A stretch of 64,000 nucleotides of DNA from NCBI GenBank assembly GCA_903876735.1, contig CAIRAW010000038.1:181175-245174 (forward strand), read 5' to 3'. The notes under the pieces were generated by a model. The model made no database searches. It was not told where the DNA came from and worked only from the letters and a program-made list of their open reading frames with translations. Each line of letters opens with the position of its first letter. Within the stretch, counting starts at the first letter, position 1. The DNA is from an uncultured beta proteobacterium (GTDB lineage: Bacteria > Pseudomonadota > Gammaproteobacteria > Burkholderiales > Burkholderiaceae_C). The translations under genes were made by a program, and so were the position numbers. Of this stretch, positions 49,303 through 59,661 are shown piece by piece.

Positions 49303-49620
49303 ATGAGCGATACACAACAACGCATTGACACCCTGGTAAAAGGCAACGACGTGGTGCTTTTCATGAAGGGTAGTGCCAGTTTCCCGCAGTGCGGCTTCTC
49401 CGGCCGCGCAATCCAGATTCTGCAGGCCTGCGGCGTCAAGCCGGACAGCGTCAAGACCGTCAACGTGCTGGAAGACGCCGAGATTCGCGCCGGCATCAAG
49501 GAATACAGCAACTGGCCAACGATCCCGCAACTCTATGTCAAAGGCGAGTTCATTGGCGGCTCCGACATCATGATGGAGATGTACGAAAGCGGCGAACTGC
49601 AAAAAACCTTGTCAGCCTGA
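49303..49620 (+). CDS. grxD: Monothiol glutaredoxin Grx4
   Basis: 105 aa. The active-site CGFS ([10 protein letters not shown]), KGSASFP and the glutathione loop [19 protein letters not shown] identify the monothiol class that carries 2Fe-2S clusters. ATG 49303 has AGGAA upstream. Confidence 0.96.
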   Translation: MSDTQQRIDTLVKGNDVVLFMKGSASFPQCGFSGRAIQILQACGVKPDSVKTVNVLEDAEIRAGIKEYSNWPTIPQLYVKGEFIGGSDIMMEMYESGELQKTLSA

Positions 49621-49653
49621 CCCGGTTAAACCCAGCGCAAGATGCGCCCGTAT

Positions 49654-49681
49654 GCAGATCGGACCTTGATCCGGCATCTGC
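49654..49681. terminator. Possible shared terminator between grxD and the transglycosylase gene
   Basis: Imperfect hairpin of ten pairs: GCAGAT-CGGA against TCCG-(2-base bulge)-ATCTGC with a six-base loop, between two convergent genes. There is no long T run on either strand, so intrinsic termination is uncertain. Confidence 0.35.
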
Positions 49682-50314
49682 TCAAAAGGCCCAGCGCTTC
49701 TTCGCGCCCAGCACCGCATCCGCGTAGGGCGCCTTGCCGCGTGAACCGTTGTAGCGGCCCAGCGCGAGGAACAAATCCCCTTTTTCGCGGTCCAGGTAGT
49801 GGCGCAGGATGACACAGCCAAAACGCAGATTGGTCTGCAGATGAAACAGCTTGCCTGAATCACCATCGGCCAGCACGCGAGTCCAGAACGGCATGACCTG
49901 CATGTAGCCACGCGCACCGGCACTGGAAACGGCAAACTTGCGGAAATTGCTTTCCACCTGAACCAGGCCCAGAACCAGTGCCGGCTCGAGTCCGGCGCGG
50001 CGGCTCTCGTACCAGAGTGTTTGCAGAAATTCCCGGCGCACATTCCAGTCCGGCTTTTGCTTTGCCAGGCGCCCACTGGCCTGGCCGAGCCAGCGCAGGT
50101 AGTTGAGCCGTGACTCGGTATCCGGAAATTCAGGCACAGGCGGCGCGCCATCCAAAACGGCGGCACTCAACGCGCTGCGCACCGAATCTGCCAAGGGCTC
50201 TTCGATCTGGTTTCCCGCGCTGGCCGGCTCATGAATCGACAGCAGTGCCAGCACCGGCAGCAGGGACAAGAAACACCGCCTCCTGGACAACATGTCGGCC
50301 ATCCCCGTGCGCAT
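49682..50314 (-). CDS. Lytic transglycosylase (SLT domain), exported
   Basis: 210 aa from ATG 50314, with GAAGG upstream. A basic N-terminus RRRCFLSLLPVLALLS followed by EPASAG gives a signal peptide. The SLT domain has catalytic Glu in LGLVQVESNFRKF and the SSAGARGYMQVMPF block, then LRFGCVILRHYLD and LGRYNGS. It cleaves peptidoglycan glycan strands to 1,6-anhydro ends. It overlaps the proS stop by one base, so it is translationally linked to proS. Confidence 0.9.
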   Translation of the reverse strand: MRTGMADMLSRRRCFLSLLPVLALLSIHEPASAGNQIEEPLADSVRSALSAAVLDGAPPVPEFPDTESRLNYLRWLGQASGRLAKQKPDWNVRREFLQTLWYESRRAGLEPALVLGLVQVESNFRKFAVSSAGARGYMQVMPFWTRVLADGDSGKLFHLQTNLRFGCVILRHYLDREKGDLFLALGRYNGSRGKAPYADAVLGAKKRWAF

Positions 50315-52056
50315 CACGCCTTCAAGTGGGACTGCAGCAAAGCCAGAATTTCAGTGACCGGCACCAGCGTCGGACTGGCATCGCGCCGCCGCTGATACTC
50401 GACCTGCCCGTCTTTCAGACCACGGTCCCCGATGTTGACGCGATGCGGCACCCCGATCAGTTCCCAGTCCGCAAACATGGCGCCGGGGCGCTCACCCCGG
50501 TCGTCGAGAATCACGTCCACGCCGGCCGCCAGCAATTCGCCATACAGCTTTTCGGCGGCCGCTTTGACATCGGGGAAGCGATCCGGGCTGATCGGGCACA
50601 GCACCACGGTAAAGGGCGCCAGTGCGTCGGGCCAGATGATGCCGCGTGCGTCGTGATTCTGTTCGATGGCGGCTGCAGGCAAACGCGTGATGCCGATACC
50701 GTAGCAGCCCATCTCCATGAATTGCGGCTTGCCATTGACGTCGAGGAAGGTGGCGTTCATGGACTTGCTGTACTTGGTTCCCAGGTAGAACACGTGGCCA
50801 ATTTCGATGCCACGCTCAATCGCCAGCGCGCCCTGGCCATCGGGTGAGGCATCGCCGGCCACCACATTGCGCAGGTCCGCCACCAGCAGTGGCTCGGGCA
50901 GGTCTCTGGCCCAGTTGACACCGGTGATGTGGAAATCGGGCTCATTGGCGCCGCAAATCCAGTCGCTCATCACGGCCACGTCACGATCGACCACGATGTT
51001 GACCGGCTTTTTCAAACCAATCGGGCCCAGGTAGCCGGGCTTGCAGCCGAAGTGGTCTTCAATTTCGGCGATCGTGGCAAAGCGAAAGCCGTTGAGTCCC
51101 GCCAGTTTGCCAACCTTGACCTCGTTCATGTCATGGTCGCCGCGCAACAACAGGAGCCAAACCTGTGTTTTGACAATCTCGCCAGCCGCACCGAGGCTGT
51201 CGGTTGCTAGCACCAGCGATTTGACGGTGTGTTGCAGCGGCACAGCCAGCAGTTCGGCGACGTCGGCACAGGTGCTCTTGCCCGGTGTCGCGGTTTTCGT
51301 CAGGGCCTGCTGCGGCGCTGGGCGTGGCAGGCTGGGCGCCAGCGCCTCGGCCTTCTCCATGTTGGCGGCATAGTCGCTACCCGGGCAGTACACGATGGCA
51401 TCTTCGCCAGTGGCGGCTATCACCTGAAACTCCTCACTCAGATCGCCACCGATGGCGCCGCTGTCGGCTGCCACGGCGCGGTAAGTCAATCCGAAGCGGT
51501 CAAAAATCCGACGATACGCCTGTGCCATCACCTGGTAGCTGGCTTTGGCTGACGCTTGGTCACGGTCGAAGCTGTAGGCGTCCTTCATGATGAATTCGCG
51601 TCCACGCATCAAGCCAAAGCGCGGACGGCGCTCGTCGCGAAACTTGGTCTGGATCTGGTAAAAGTTGCGCGGCAATTGCTTGTAGCTCTTGATCTCCTGG
51701 CGGGCAATGTCGGTCACCACTTCCTCGCTGGTCGGTTGGATGACGAAATCCCGGTCGTGGCGATCCTTGAAGCGAAGCAGTTCAGGCCCGTTGGTTTCGA
51801 AACGTCCGGTCTCCTGCCACAGCTCTGCCGGCTGCACCACCGGCATCGTCAGCTCCACCGCACCGGCGCGGTTCATTTCCTCGCGCACAATGGCCTCGAC
51901 CTTGCGCACCACGCGCAGGCCCATGGGCATCAGTGTGTAAATGCCGGCACCAAGTTTCTTGATCATGCCGGCGCGCATCATCAACTGGTGACTGACCACT
52001 TCGGCATCTGCAGGTGCTTCTTTGAGGGTGGAAATAAAAAATTGAGAAGCTTTCAT
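50314..52056 (-). CDS. proS: Prolyl-tRNA synthetase
   Basis: 580 aa from ATG 52056 ([15 protein letters not shown]); longer starts are leader sequence. Class II motifs: [47 protein letters not shown] and GIGITR near 450. The YbaK-type editing insertion (about 230-400) is present, giving the bacterial-type layout with Ala-tRNA(Pro) editing. Divergent from rppH. Confidence 0.97.
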   Translation of the reverse strand: MKASQFFISTLKEAPADAEVVSHQLMMRAGMIKKLGAGIYTLMPMGLRVVRKVEAIVREEMNRAGAVELTMPVVQPAELWQETGRFETNGPELLRFKDRHDRDFVIQPTSEEVVTDIARQEIKSYKQLPRNFYQIQTKFRDERRPRFGLMRGREFIMKDAYSFDRDQASAKASYQVMAQAYRRIFDRFGLTYRAVAADSGAIGGDLSEEFQVIAATGEDAIVYCPGSDYAANMEKAEALAPSLPRPAPQQALTKTATPGKSTCADVAELLAVPLQHTVKSLVLATDSLGAAGEIVKTQVWLLLLRGDHDMNEVKVGKLAGLNGFRFATIAEIEDHFGCKPGYLGPIGLKKPVNIVVDRDVAVMSDWICGANEPDFHITGVNWARDLPEPLLVADLRNVVAGDASPDGQGALAIERGIEIGHVFYLGTKYSKSMNATFLDVNGKPQFMEMGCYGIGITRLPAAAIEQNHDARGIIWPDALAPFTVVLCPISPDRFPDVKAAAEKLYGELLAAGVDVILDDRGERPGAMFADWELIGVPHRVNIGDRGLKDGQVEYQRRRDASPTLVPVTEILALLQSHLKA

Positions 52057-52093
52057 GGCAGTGCTCGGGAAATGTAAGTAAGGGCTAGACCCC

Positions 52094-52121
52094 TTGATGC
52101 GCGACGCTCGCTGTGCATAAT
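52094..52121 (+). promoter_or_regulatory. Sigma-70 promoter of rppH
   Basis: TTGATG (52094-52099), 16-base spacer, CATAAT (52116-52121), 29 bases before the rppH ATG. Confidence 0.55.
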
Positions 52122-52150
52122 GGGGACAGTTTAAAAATTGGGGTTTGATT

Positions 52151-52801
52151 ATGCTTGACCGGGACGGCTTTAGGCCCAACGTCGGCATCATCCTGCTCAA
52201 CCAGAAAAATCAGGTGTTCTGGGGCAAGCGAATTCGTACGCATTCCTGGCAGTTTCCGCAGGGTGGCATTGATCGGGGCGAGACCCCCGAACAGGCCATG
52301 GTTCGCGAACTGCACGAGGAAGTCGGGCTCTGTCGAGAGCATATTCGCATTGTTGCCCGCACCCGAGACTGGTTGCGTTACGAGGTGCCGGACAGATACA
52401 TTCGCCGCGACGCACGCGGTCATTACAAAGGCCAGAAACAGATCTGGTTTTTGCTTCAACTGCTGGGTAACGACTGGGATTTGAACCTGCGCGCGACGGA
52501 TCACCCGGAGTTCGACGCCTGGCGCTGGAACGACTATTGGGTGCCGCTGGACGCCGTTGTCGAATTCAAGCGCGGCGTCTACGAAATGGCACTGACCGAA
52601 CTGGCGCGCCATTTACCACGCAACGAGTACAGAAACCGCTTCCTGCGCCAGGGCATGCGCCCGCACGAGCAAGACGGGGTGACGGAACCAACTGGTTTGC
52701 CCGGCAATGGTTTTGAGTTGCCGCCAGGCGCCAGCTTCGAACCCTGTCCGCAGGACAGCCATGACCCTGACGCACCACTGGAAACACATGAATCTCGCTA
52801 G
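52151..52801 (+). CDS. rppH: RNA pyrophosphohydrolase RppH
   Basis: 216 aa from ATG 52151, with GGGG seven bases upstream. [17 protein letters not shown] opens the RppH family and the Nudix box is [20 protein letters not shown]. It removes pyrophosphate from the 5' end of mRNAs, starting RNase E-dependent decay. The C-terminal ~50 residues after the fold are polar and variable, and the coding end overlaps the start of the CNP1-like gene. Confidence 0.94.
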   Translation: MLDRDGFRPNVGIILLNQKNQVFWGKRIRTHSWQFPQGGIDRGETPEQAMVRELHEEVGLCREHIRIVARTRDWLRYEVPDRYIRRDARGHYKGQKQIWFLLQLLGNDWDLNLRATDHPEFDAWRWNDYWVPLDAVVEFKRGVYEMALTELARHLPRNEYRNRFLRQGMRPHEQDGVTEPTGLPGNGFELPPGASFEPCPQDSHDPDAPLETHESR

Positions 52802-53285
52802 ATTGATGGGATGGAGTCTGGCGCTGACAGCGCTGGTTGCTTCGGCTCAGACCAGTTCAGGTTCCGACCTGAAAGAGTCGCAGCCACCCGTTCCACCCGC
52901 CTTCGATACACGGCACTTGATTGCCATTCCAATGCCGGACTATGTTTCCCTGCAGTTCGGGATCGATCCGGCAACCCTGTCCGTCTCGCCCGACGGTATC
53001 GTCAGCTATGTCGTCGTGGCGAGCAGCACAAGCGGATCGGTCAACGCGATGTTCGAGGGTATTCGCTGCGCAACAGGAGAAGTCAAGACCTATGGCCGCT
53101 ACACCACCAGCGGTCAGTGGGCCATCGTCACAGACCCGCAGTGGCAGGATCTAAATGGCAAACTGCCGTCCCGACATGCGCTGGCGCTAGCCAGACAAGG
53201 CCTCTGCGCAGGCCGGACACCGGCTGCCACTTCGGGTTCGACCATCGGCGAAGCGCTAAAGAATCGAAATCCAAATCGTTTCTAA
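52761..53285 (+). CDS. CNP1-like family exported protein
   Basis: 174 aa from ATG 52761 (AGGA upstream), or 165 aa from ATG 52788. A signal peptide ([16 protein letters not shown]) is followed by a domain with [17 protein letters not shown] and [17 protein letters not shown], as in the CNP1-like family of betaproteobacteria. Function unknown; the rppH-cnp1 arrangement is commonly seen. It overlaps the rppH end by up to 41 bases and converges on proB. Confidence 0.8.
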   Translation: MTLTHHWKHMNLARLMGWSLALTALVASAQTSSGSDLKESQPPVPPAFDTRHLIAIPMPDYVSLQFGIDPATLSVSPDGIVSYVVVASSTSGSVNAMFEGIRCATGEVKTYGRYTTSGQWAIVTDPQWQDLNGKLPSRHALALARQGLCAGRTPAATSGSTIGEALKNRNPNRF

Positions 53286-53301
53286 GGGGCGGCGGACAAA
53301 T

Positions 53302-54432
53302 TCAACGGGTCAGCACCAGGTTGTCCCGATGCACCATTTCCGGCTCAGCGGCATAGCCCAGCAGCTTTTCAAATTCACTTGACGGTTTGCGGCAAATCAG
53401 CCGCGCCTCGACGCTGGCGTAATTGGCAAGACCTCGCGCCATCTCGACACCCTCGGCGTCACGGATCGCGATCACGTCACCACGGGAAAACTCCCCGTGT
53501 ACGCCAGTCATACCAATCGGCAACAGACTCTTGCCCTCGTCGCGTACTTTTGCTGCGGCACCGGCGTCCACCATCACCGAGCCACGCAGTTGCAGGTGGT
53601 CGGCAATCCACTGCTTGCGGGCCTGCGTCTTCTGGGTCTGTGCCACCAACAAGGTCCCGATCCGCTCGCCCTGAGTCAGCCGCAGCAGAACGTCAGGCTC
53701 GCGCCCCCATGCGATGACCGTCGAGGCGCCCGACCCGGCAGCCCGCTTGGCTGCCAGGATCTTGGTGATCATTCCCCCGCGGCCCAGACTCGACCCAGCG
53801 CCACCGGCCATAGTTTCCAGGACCGGCTCGCCTGCCTTTGCCTCATGCACAAACTCGGCCGTCGGGTCCTTGCGCGGATCGGCGCTATAAAGCCCCTTCT
53901 GATCGGTCAGAATGATCAAGGCGTCGGCCTCCACCAAATTGGCCACCAAGGCACCCAGGGTGTCGTTGTCGCCGAATTTGATTTCGTCGTTGACCACTGT
54001 GTCATTTTCATTGATGACCGGCACCACGCCCAATTTGAGCAGCGTCAAAAGCGTGGAACGGGCGTTGAGATAGCGCTCCCTGTCCGCCAGATCGGCGTGC
54101 GTCAGCAGAACCTGAGCACTGCCCAAAGCGTTTTCACGCAATTTTGTTTCATACATCTGCGCCAGACCCATCTGGCCTACAGCGGCAGCCGCCTGCAACT
54201 CATGGATTTCATGCGGTCGAGCGCTCCAGCCCAGACGCTTCATGCCCTCCGCAATGGCTCCGCTGGAGACCATGATGACTTCAAGCCCGGCACGCACCAG
54301 TAAGGACATTTGACGACACCATTCACCAATGGCCTTCTCGTCAAGCCCACGGCCTTCGTCAGTCACCAGGCTGGAACCCACCTTGATAACTATGCGCCTG
54401 GCGTCGCGCAACACAAGCGAAACATTTTTCAT
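53302..54432 (-). CDS. proB: Glutamate 5-kinase
   Basis: 376 aa. An amino-acid kinase domain begins with [16 protein letters not shown] and includes [22 protein letters not shown]; a C-terminal PUA domain (about 280-365) is present. It phosphorylates glutamate for proline synthesis and is normally feedback inhibited by proline. It lies 65 bases downstream of obgE on the same strand. Confidence 0.96.
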   Translation of the reverse strand: MKNVSLVLRDARRIVIKVGSSLVTDEGRGLDEKAIGEWCRQMSLLVRAGLEVIMVSSGAIAEGMKRLGWSARPHEIHELQAAAAVGQMGLAQMYETKLRENALGSAQVLLTHADLADRERYLNARSTLLTLLKLGVVPVINENDTVVNDEIKFGDNDTLGALVANLVEADALIILTDQKGLYSADPRKDPTAEFVHEAKAGEPVLETMAGGAGSSLGRGGMITKILAAKRAAGSGASTVIAWGREPDVLLRLTQGERIGTLLVAQTQKTQARKQWIADHLQLRGSVMVDAGAAAKVRDEGKSLLPIGMTGVHGEFSRGDVIAIRDAEGVEMARGLANYASVEARLICRKPSSEFEKLLGYAAEPEMVHRDNLVLTR

Positions 54433-54497
54433 GGTTTATTCTGCCAATAGACTGCGTCAGTTAATCCTATAGTCCCGACAAACAAGTCGTCCTGCGC

Positions 54498-55891
<1,394 letters not shown>

Positions 55892-55903
55892 GACTCTTGC
55901 CCC

Positions 55904-56215
55904 TTATGCAGAAATCGCACCAACCAGCAGTTCAGTGAACTGTTGACGATGTCCTTGACGTTGTTGGTAATGCTTGCGACGGCGCATCTTGAAGATACTG
56001 ACCTTGTCGTGCTTGCCGTGAGCCACGACCGTGACACTCACCGTTGCGCCGGACACCAAGGGTGTGCCGACCTTCAGTTCTGCGCCGTTTCCGACTGCCA
56101 AAACCTGATCAAACACAATCTCTTGGCCTACGTCCGCAGCAATCTGTTCTACTTTAATTTTTTCGCCAGCAGCAACCCGATATTGCTTGCCACCGGTTTT
56201 TATGACCGCGTACAT
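55904..56215 (-). CDS. rplU: Large-subunit ribosomal protein L21
   Basis: 103 aa. [14 protein letters not shown] and the basic C-terminal [16 protein letters not shown] identify L21. First gene of the rplU-rpmA transcript. Confidence 0.97.
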   Translation of the reverse strand: MYAVIKTGGKQYRVAAGEKIKVEQIAADVGQEIVFDQVLAVGNGAELKVGTPLVSGATVSVTVVAHGKHDKVSIFKMRRRKHYQQRQGHRQQFTELLVGAISA

Positions 56216-56264
56216 GTTGACCTCTTGAATTTATCTCTGGGAACGAATTTTCACAGAGCCCGTT

Positions 56265-56273
56265 ACTATAACA
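56265..56273 (-). promoter_or_regulatory. Extended -10 promoter of rplU-rpmA
   Basis: Minus strand TGT-TATAGT (TATAGT at 56265-56270), about 50 bases before the rplU start. No good -35, as usual for extended -10 promoters. Confidence 0.5.
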
Positions 56274-56332
56274 CAGCGCCGAAATCAGGGCTCACGATTG
56301 ACTCATCCCGCATTACAAGCCCCTGTGCTTTC

Positions 56333-56338
56333 TATAAT
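56333..56338 (+). promoter_or_regulatory. -10 box of the ispB promoter
   Basis: A perfect TATAAT 26 bases before TTG 56364. The best nearby -35-like string (TTACAA, 56313-56318) is only 14 bases away, so the -35 is not settled. Confidence 0.45.
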
Positions 56339-56363
56339 CCGGTCAAACAACCGGTTATTTGTC

Positions 56364-57347
56364 TTGCAAGTCAATCCATCCAGCCCCACTCCGAACCTGT
56401 CCATCATCGCGCAAGATATGCGCGAGGTTGATCGGGTCATCGCCTATCGACTCGACTCGGGCGTTCCGCTGATCGGCCAAGTGTCGCGCTACATCATCGC
56501 TGCCGGCGGCAAGCGATTACGACCGGCCTTGCTGCTGCTGACTTGCGGCGCCTTGGGTTACACGGGTGAGCAGCGCTACAACCTCGCAGCCGTGGTTGAG
56601 TTCATCCATACCGCCACCCTGCTGCACGACGACGTGGTGGACGATTCCGCTCTGCGCCGCGGCAACGCCACTGCCAACGAAACCTTTGGCAACCCGGCCA
56701 GCGTTCTGGTTGGCGATTTCCTGTATTCACGCTCGTTCCAGATGATGGTCGACGCCCAGAACATGCGCGTCATGCAAGTGCTGGCCGATGCAACCAACAT
56801 CATCTCCGAGGGTGAAGTGATGCAGTTGATGAACATGCACAACGCAGAACTGGATGAGGCCGGCTACCTCCAGGTCATCCGCTCCAAGACAGCAAAATTA
56901 TTCGAGGCCAGCGCCAGAGTCGGCGCTATTCTCGCCGATGGGACACCGGCGATGGAAAGCGCCTGCATCGATTACGGGCAGGCCATTGGCACTGCCTTCC
57001 AAATCATCGACGACGTCCTTGATTACACCGGCGAAGCAGCGGTCATGGGAAAGAACCTTGGCGACGATCTGCGCGAGGGCAAGGCCACTCTGCCACTGAT
57101 CGCAGCCATGCAGAGGGGCACGCCGGCGCAGGCAAACACCATCAAGACCGCGATTGAAACAGGCGGCGTCCCGATGCTTGATCAGGTTGTGGAAATCGTC
57201 AGGGCCACCGGCGCACTCGATGTGGCGCGACTAGCGGCAACGCAGGAAGCGCAACGTGCCGTCGCCGCTGCCCGCCTTCTTCCGACCGGGCCCCACACCG
57301 AGTGTTTGATACAATTGGCGCAACAGCTACTTGAGCGTCAGTATTGA
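56364..57347 (+). CDS. ispB: Octaprenyl/polyprenyl diphosphate synthase
   Basis: About 327 aa. Both Asp-rich motifs are present: [10 protein letters not shown] and QIIDDVLDY, with GGKRLRPAL near the N-terminus. It makes the polyprenyl tail of ubiquinone. The start is not certain: TTG 56364 is preferred because a -10 box at 56333-56338 excludes the earlier TTG at 56298, while ATG 56418 would trim conserved N-terminal residues. Its downstream neighbour is tRNA-Pro (28-base gap). Confidence 0.93.
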   Translation: MQVNPSSPTPNLSIIAQDMREVDRVIAYRLDSGVPLIGQVSRYIIAAGGKRLRPALLLLTCGALGYTGEQRYNLAAVVEFIHTATLLHDDVVDDSALRRGNATANETFGNPASVLVGDFLYSRSFQMMVDAQNMRVMQVLADATNIISEGEVMQLMNMHNAELDEAGYLQVIRSKTAKLFEASARVGAILADGTPAMESACIDYGQAIGTAFQIIDDVLDYTGEAAVMGKNLGDDLREGKATLPLIAAMQRGTPAQANTIKTAIETGGVPMLDQVVEIVRATGALDVARLAATQEAQRAVAAARLLPTGPHTECLIQLAQQLLERQY

Positions 57348-57375
57348 ACCCGCAAGTACGCGGCAATCAAGATTT

Positions 57376-57452
<77 letters not shown>

Positions 57453-57486
57453 AATTTCTTCAATGAAATCAATGGTCTAACAGAAT

Positions 57487-57559
57487 CTGGAGCAGAATTC
57501 GCCGTCGCAAACAAGCGAAAATAGGCGAGCAGGAGCGTTCTGCTCCATTTCTGCTCCAG
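57487..57559. repeat. Inverted and direct repeats 35 bases after tRNA-Pro
   Basis: CTGGAGCAGAA (57487-57497) is the exact inverted partner of TTCTGCTCCAG (57549-57559); a second TTCTGCTCCA (57538-57547) stands directly before. The 176-base gap between tRNA-Pro and the next gene otherwise shows no gene. tRNA 3' ends are common integration sites, so this may be a relic of one, or a hairpin that ends the tRNA transcript. Confidence 0.45.
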
Positions 57560-57634
57560 TTGGGCTTGCGCCCCGGTTCACATCCCTTGGCAATTATTCA
57601 AATTGAATAGTGACCCATAGCCACCAATTTGGCT

Positions 57635-58000
57635 ATGATGTCTGTCCTCAGCAAAAACCACTTCAAAAAGATGTCCTACCTGAAGTTTCTCCGCCTCGTC
57701 AATACAGTCCGTCAACTGCCCAGTTACCCCGAAATGGATGCGACCGAGGTCCATCTGCTTAACGTGCTGGCCCAGGAATGGCACAGTGGCAACAAGATCA
57801 GCGTGGTCCAGGCCATGGGCATGTTGCCCCATGTGTCACCGAGCAGTGTCCACCGGCGATTGAAAACGCTGCGCGCCAAGGGGCTTATTTCCCTGGAAGA
57901 GGACAAAGTCGATGGTCGCATCAAGTACATCGTCAGCACCCGATTGTTCACCAAATACCTCGCCAAAATGGACGAGTGCCTCGCCAAAGCGCTGGCTTGA
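57635..58000 (+). CDS. Small winged-helix (MarR-like) transcription regulator
   Basis: 121 aa from ATG 57635; ATG 57671 (MSYLKFLRLVN, 109 aa) is an alternative. A helix-turn-helix is clear: KISVVQAMGMLPHVSPSSVHRRLKTLRAKGLI, followed by the wing LEEDKVDGRIKYIVST. It is shorter than most MarR proteins and I see no ligand domain. It precedes an orphan membrane protein gene; regulation of that gene is inferred only from position. Confidence 0.75.
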   Translation: MMSVLSKNHFKKMSYLKFLRLVNTVRQLPSYPEMDATEVHLLNVLAQEWHSGNKISVVQAMGMLPHVSPSSVHRRLKTLRAKGLISLEEDKVDGRIKYIVSTRLFTKYLAKMDECLAKALA

Positions 58001-58042
58001 TCCGGTACATTTTTCGCTGTTCAAGAACCCATTTTTCGCATT

Positions 58043-58070
58043 AGGGTAAACCCTATGCCCCGATCGGGGG
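58043..58070. promoter_or_regulatory. Two adjacent palindromes upstream of the membrane-protein gene
   Basis: TAGGGT-aa-ACCCTA (58043-58056) is followed two bases later by the perfect 12-base palindrome CCCCGATCGGGG (58059-58070). They lie in the 145-base gap before the gene at 58146, about 75 bases upstream of its ATG. The spacing of the two centres (about 15 bases) suits a protein bound as paired dimers. Likely operators; the protein that binds is unknown. Confidence 0.5.
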
Positions 58071-58145
58071 ATAGACTCTTTTCACCCCATCGTTCAGACT
58101 CCTCGTGAAGTTGAAGAGATATTCTTCCCTTCTCATAGGATTTGA

Positions 58146-58709
58146 ATGAAGACAAAAAACAAGCCGGCGGTTGTCGTACTGACAGCCGCTGCTTATGCTG
58201 CGATTTTTGAACTCAACAGTCTCCTGTTTTCGAGCTTCGAATTTTCCGCGAATGTCAACTGGATATTTTTGTCCAGCGGGCTTCGGCTGGCTTTCGTGCT
58301 GGTGTTTGGCGTTTGGGGCGCGCTCGGCATCATGCTGGCTTCAATTGCAACCAACCTGATTCACTACTTTGACGGTGACCTGACCACAGCGGTTGTTGCC
58401 GGGATTATTTCAGGACTGGGCCCATTGCTGGCAAGGTCGATGTGTATTCACTTCTACAGCCTTGACATCGAACTGAAAAAACTGACTGTTCAACTGCTGT
58501 TCAAGGCCGCGACATTGTTTGCGGTACTAAGCGCAGTGCTTCACCAGTTGTGGCTCACCTATCGCGGCTATTCAGACCACTTCATCAGCAGCACCGCAGC
58601 GATGGCTTTCGGCGATTTTGTCGGAACCATCTTTCTTCTGTACAGCGCCAAGTACATGATCACTCAATTGCTGGTTCGCAGGGAGCAGCGGAAGTTTCCC
58701 GAGTTTTGA
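58146..58709 (+). CDS. Orphan integral membrane protein, MASE1-like in character
   Basis: 187 aa from ATG 58146 with AGGA upstream. About five membrane segments; the central NWIFLSSGLRLAFVLVFGVWGALGIMLAS resembles the start of the MASE1 sensor module of diguanylate cyclases and kinases, but no output domain follows. It could be a stand-alone sensor or transporter-like protein. Function unknown. Confidence 0.65.
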   Translation: MKTKNKPAVVVLTAAAYAAIFELNSLLFSSFEFSANVNWIFLSSGLRLAFVLVFGVWGALGIMLASIATNLIHYFDGDLTTAVVAGIISGLGPLLARSMCIHFYSLDIELKKLTVQLLFKAATLFAVLSAVLHQLWLTYRGYSDHFISSTAAMAFGDFVGTIFLLYSAKYMITQLLVRREQRKFPEF

Positions 58710-58826
58710 CAACGATCTTGTCCATCGTACTACCCGCACTGGCACCGTCAGCTTTCGAGTTGTCGGTTGGCTCCCGATTTCGAAGCAAGAAAATCATGGC
58801 GCCGTGGGCAAACATGGCGTCCTGAC

Positions 58827-58982
58827 ATGAAGCGATCCATCCTGCAATCCAGATACGATGTCATGCACCGGATCTGCAACGCAATCAATCGGCTTGTAAG
58901 ATCCAAAACAGAACAAGAAAAGCAACAAGCGAACAAATGGGTCACTGTGTGGATAAAGTACTTCGAGGCACTGAATGCCTGA
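58827..58982 (+). CDS. Small hypothetical protein (51 aa)
   Basis: Met at 58827 opens a basic, helix-prone peptide (RYDVMHRICNAINRLVRSKTE, then KQQANKWVTVWIKYFEALNA). No ribosome site is visible and no family is recognised. It fills the 355-base gap between the membrane-protein and nuclease-like genes; I see nothing else there. Confidence 0.35.
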   Translation: MKRSILQSRYDVMHRICNAINRLVRSKTEQEKQQANKWVTVWIKYFEALNA

Positions 58983-59064
58983 TCGGCAAGGTTCAGAAAA
59001 TCCGAATATCCAAAGCACCCGGAATTGATTCGCCTCTTCCTGTTCGTCATTACTGGAGCGGTTC

Positions 59065-59661
59065 GTGAAATTGAGGATGTCGGATAAATCGTTGTTTGCC
59101 TATTTGCTGCGCTCGCCTTGGTGGATCAGCATCGTCCTGATGGTGCTGGTAGCCCTGGTCGCTCGGGCCTTGTCACCGGAGCCCTATCTGGCGGTTGGCA
59201 CGCTGGCGGGCTTTCCCTTCCTCGTCATCGGACTCATGGCCGCATGGCGCCAGCGTCATGCACCCGACCCGACTCGCACAGCCCAACTGCTTGAACAGCT
59301 GGCAGCCATGTCCTGGCAGGATTTTTCATTATCTTTGGCACAGGCCTTTGCTGCCCAGGGCTATACAGTCAGCCACCTCCAGGGCGTGACAGCCGACCTG
59401 CAACTTGAGAAAAGTGGACAAACAAGCCTGGTCAGTGCCAAACGCTGGAAAGCAGCGACCGTGGGCGTGGAGTTCCTGTGCGAACTGGTTGCCATCAAGG
59501 TAGCCAAAAATGCGGCCTCCTGCACCTGCATCAGTCGCGGTCACATCACGGGAAAGGCCCGGCGCTTCGCAGAAGAAAACGCCGTCCGCCTGATGTCGGA
59601 AACCGAACTGGCGGCCCTCATGACCGCGCCGCGGGGCAAACTCAAGGCAGTTCGATCCTGA
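59065..59661 (+). CDS. Membrane-anchored Mrr-like restriction endonuclease-fold protein
   Basis: 198 aa from GTG 59065 (GGAG eight bases upstream); ATG 59077 is an alternative. Two membrane helices (about 19-36 and 41-60) precede an Mrr-type domain (82-190): MSWQDFSLSLAQAFAAQGY, Asp111, then SAKRWKA with Lys126, and SRGHITGKARRFAEEN. The catalytic Asp and Lys remain, but the usual Gln/Glu two residues before Lys is Ser124. It might be a nuclease or a nuclease-fold protein with another role at the membrane. No methyltransferase is nearby. Confidence 0.75.
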   Translation: MKLRMSDKSLFAYLLRSPWWISIVLMVLVALVARALSPEPYLAVGTLAGFPFLVIGLMAAWRQRHAPDPTRTAQLLEQLAAMSWQDFSLSLAQAFAAQGYTVSHLQGVTADLQLEKSGQTSLVSAKRWKAATVGVEFLCELVAIKVAKNAASCTCISRGHITGKARRFAEENAVRLMSETELAALMTAPRGKLKAVRS

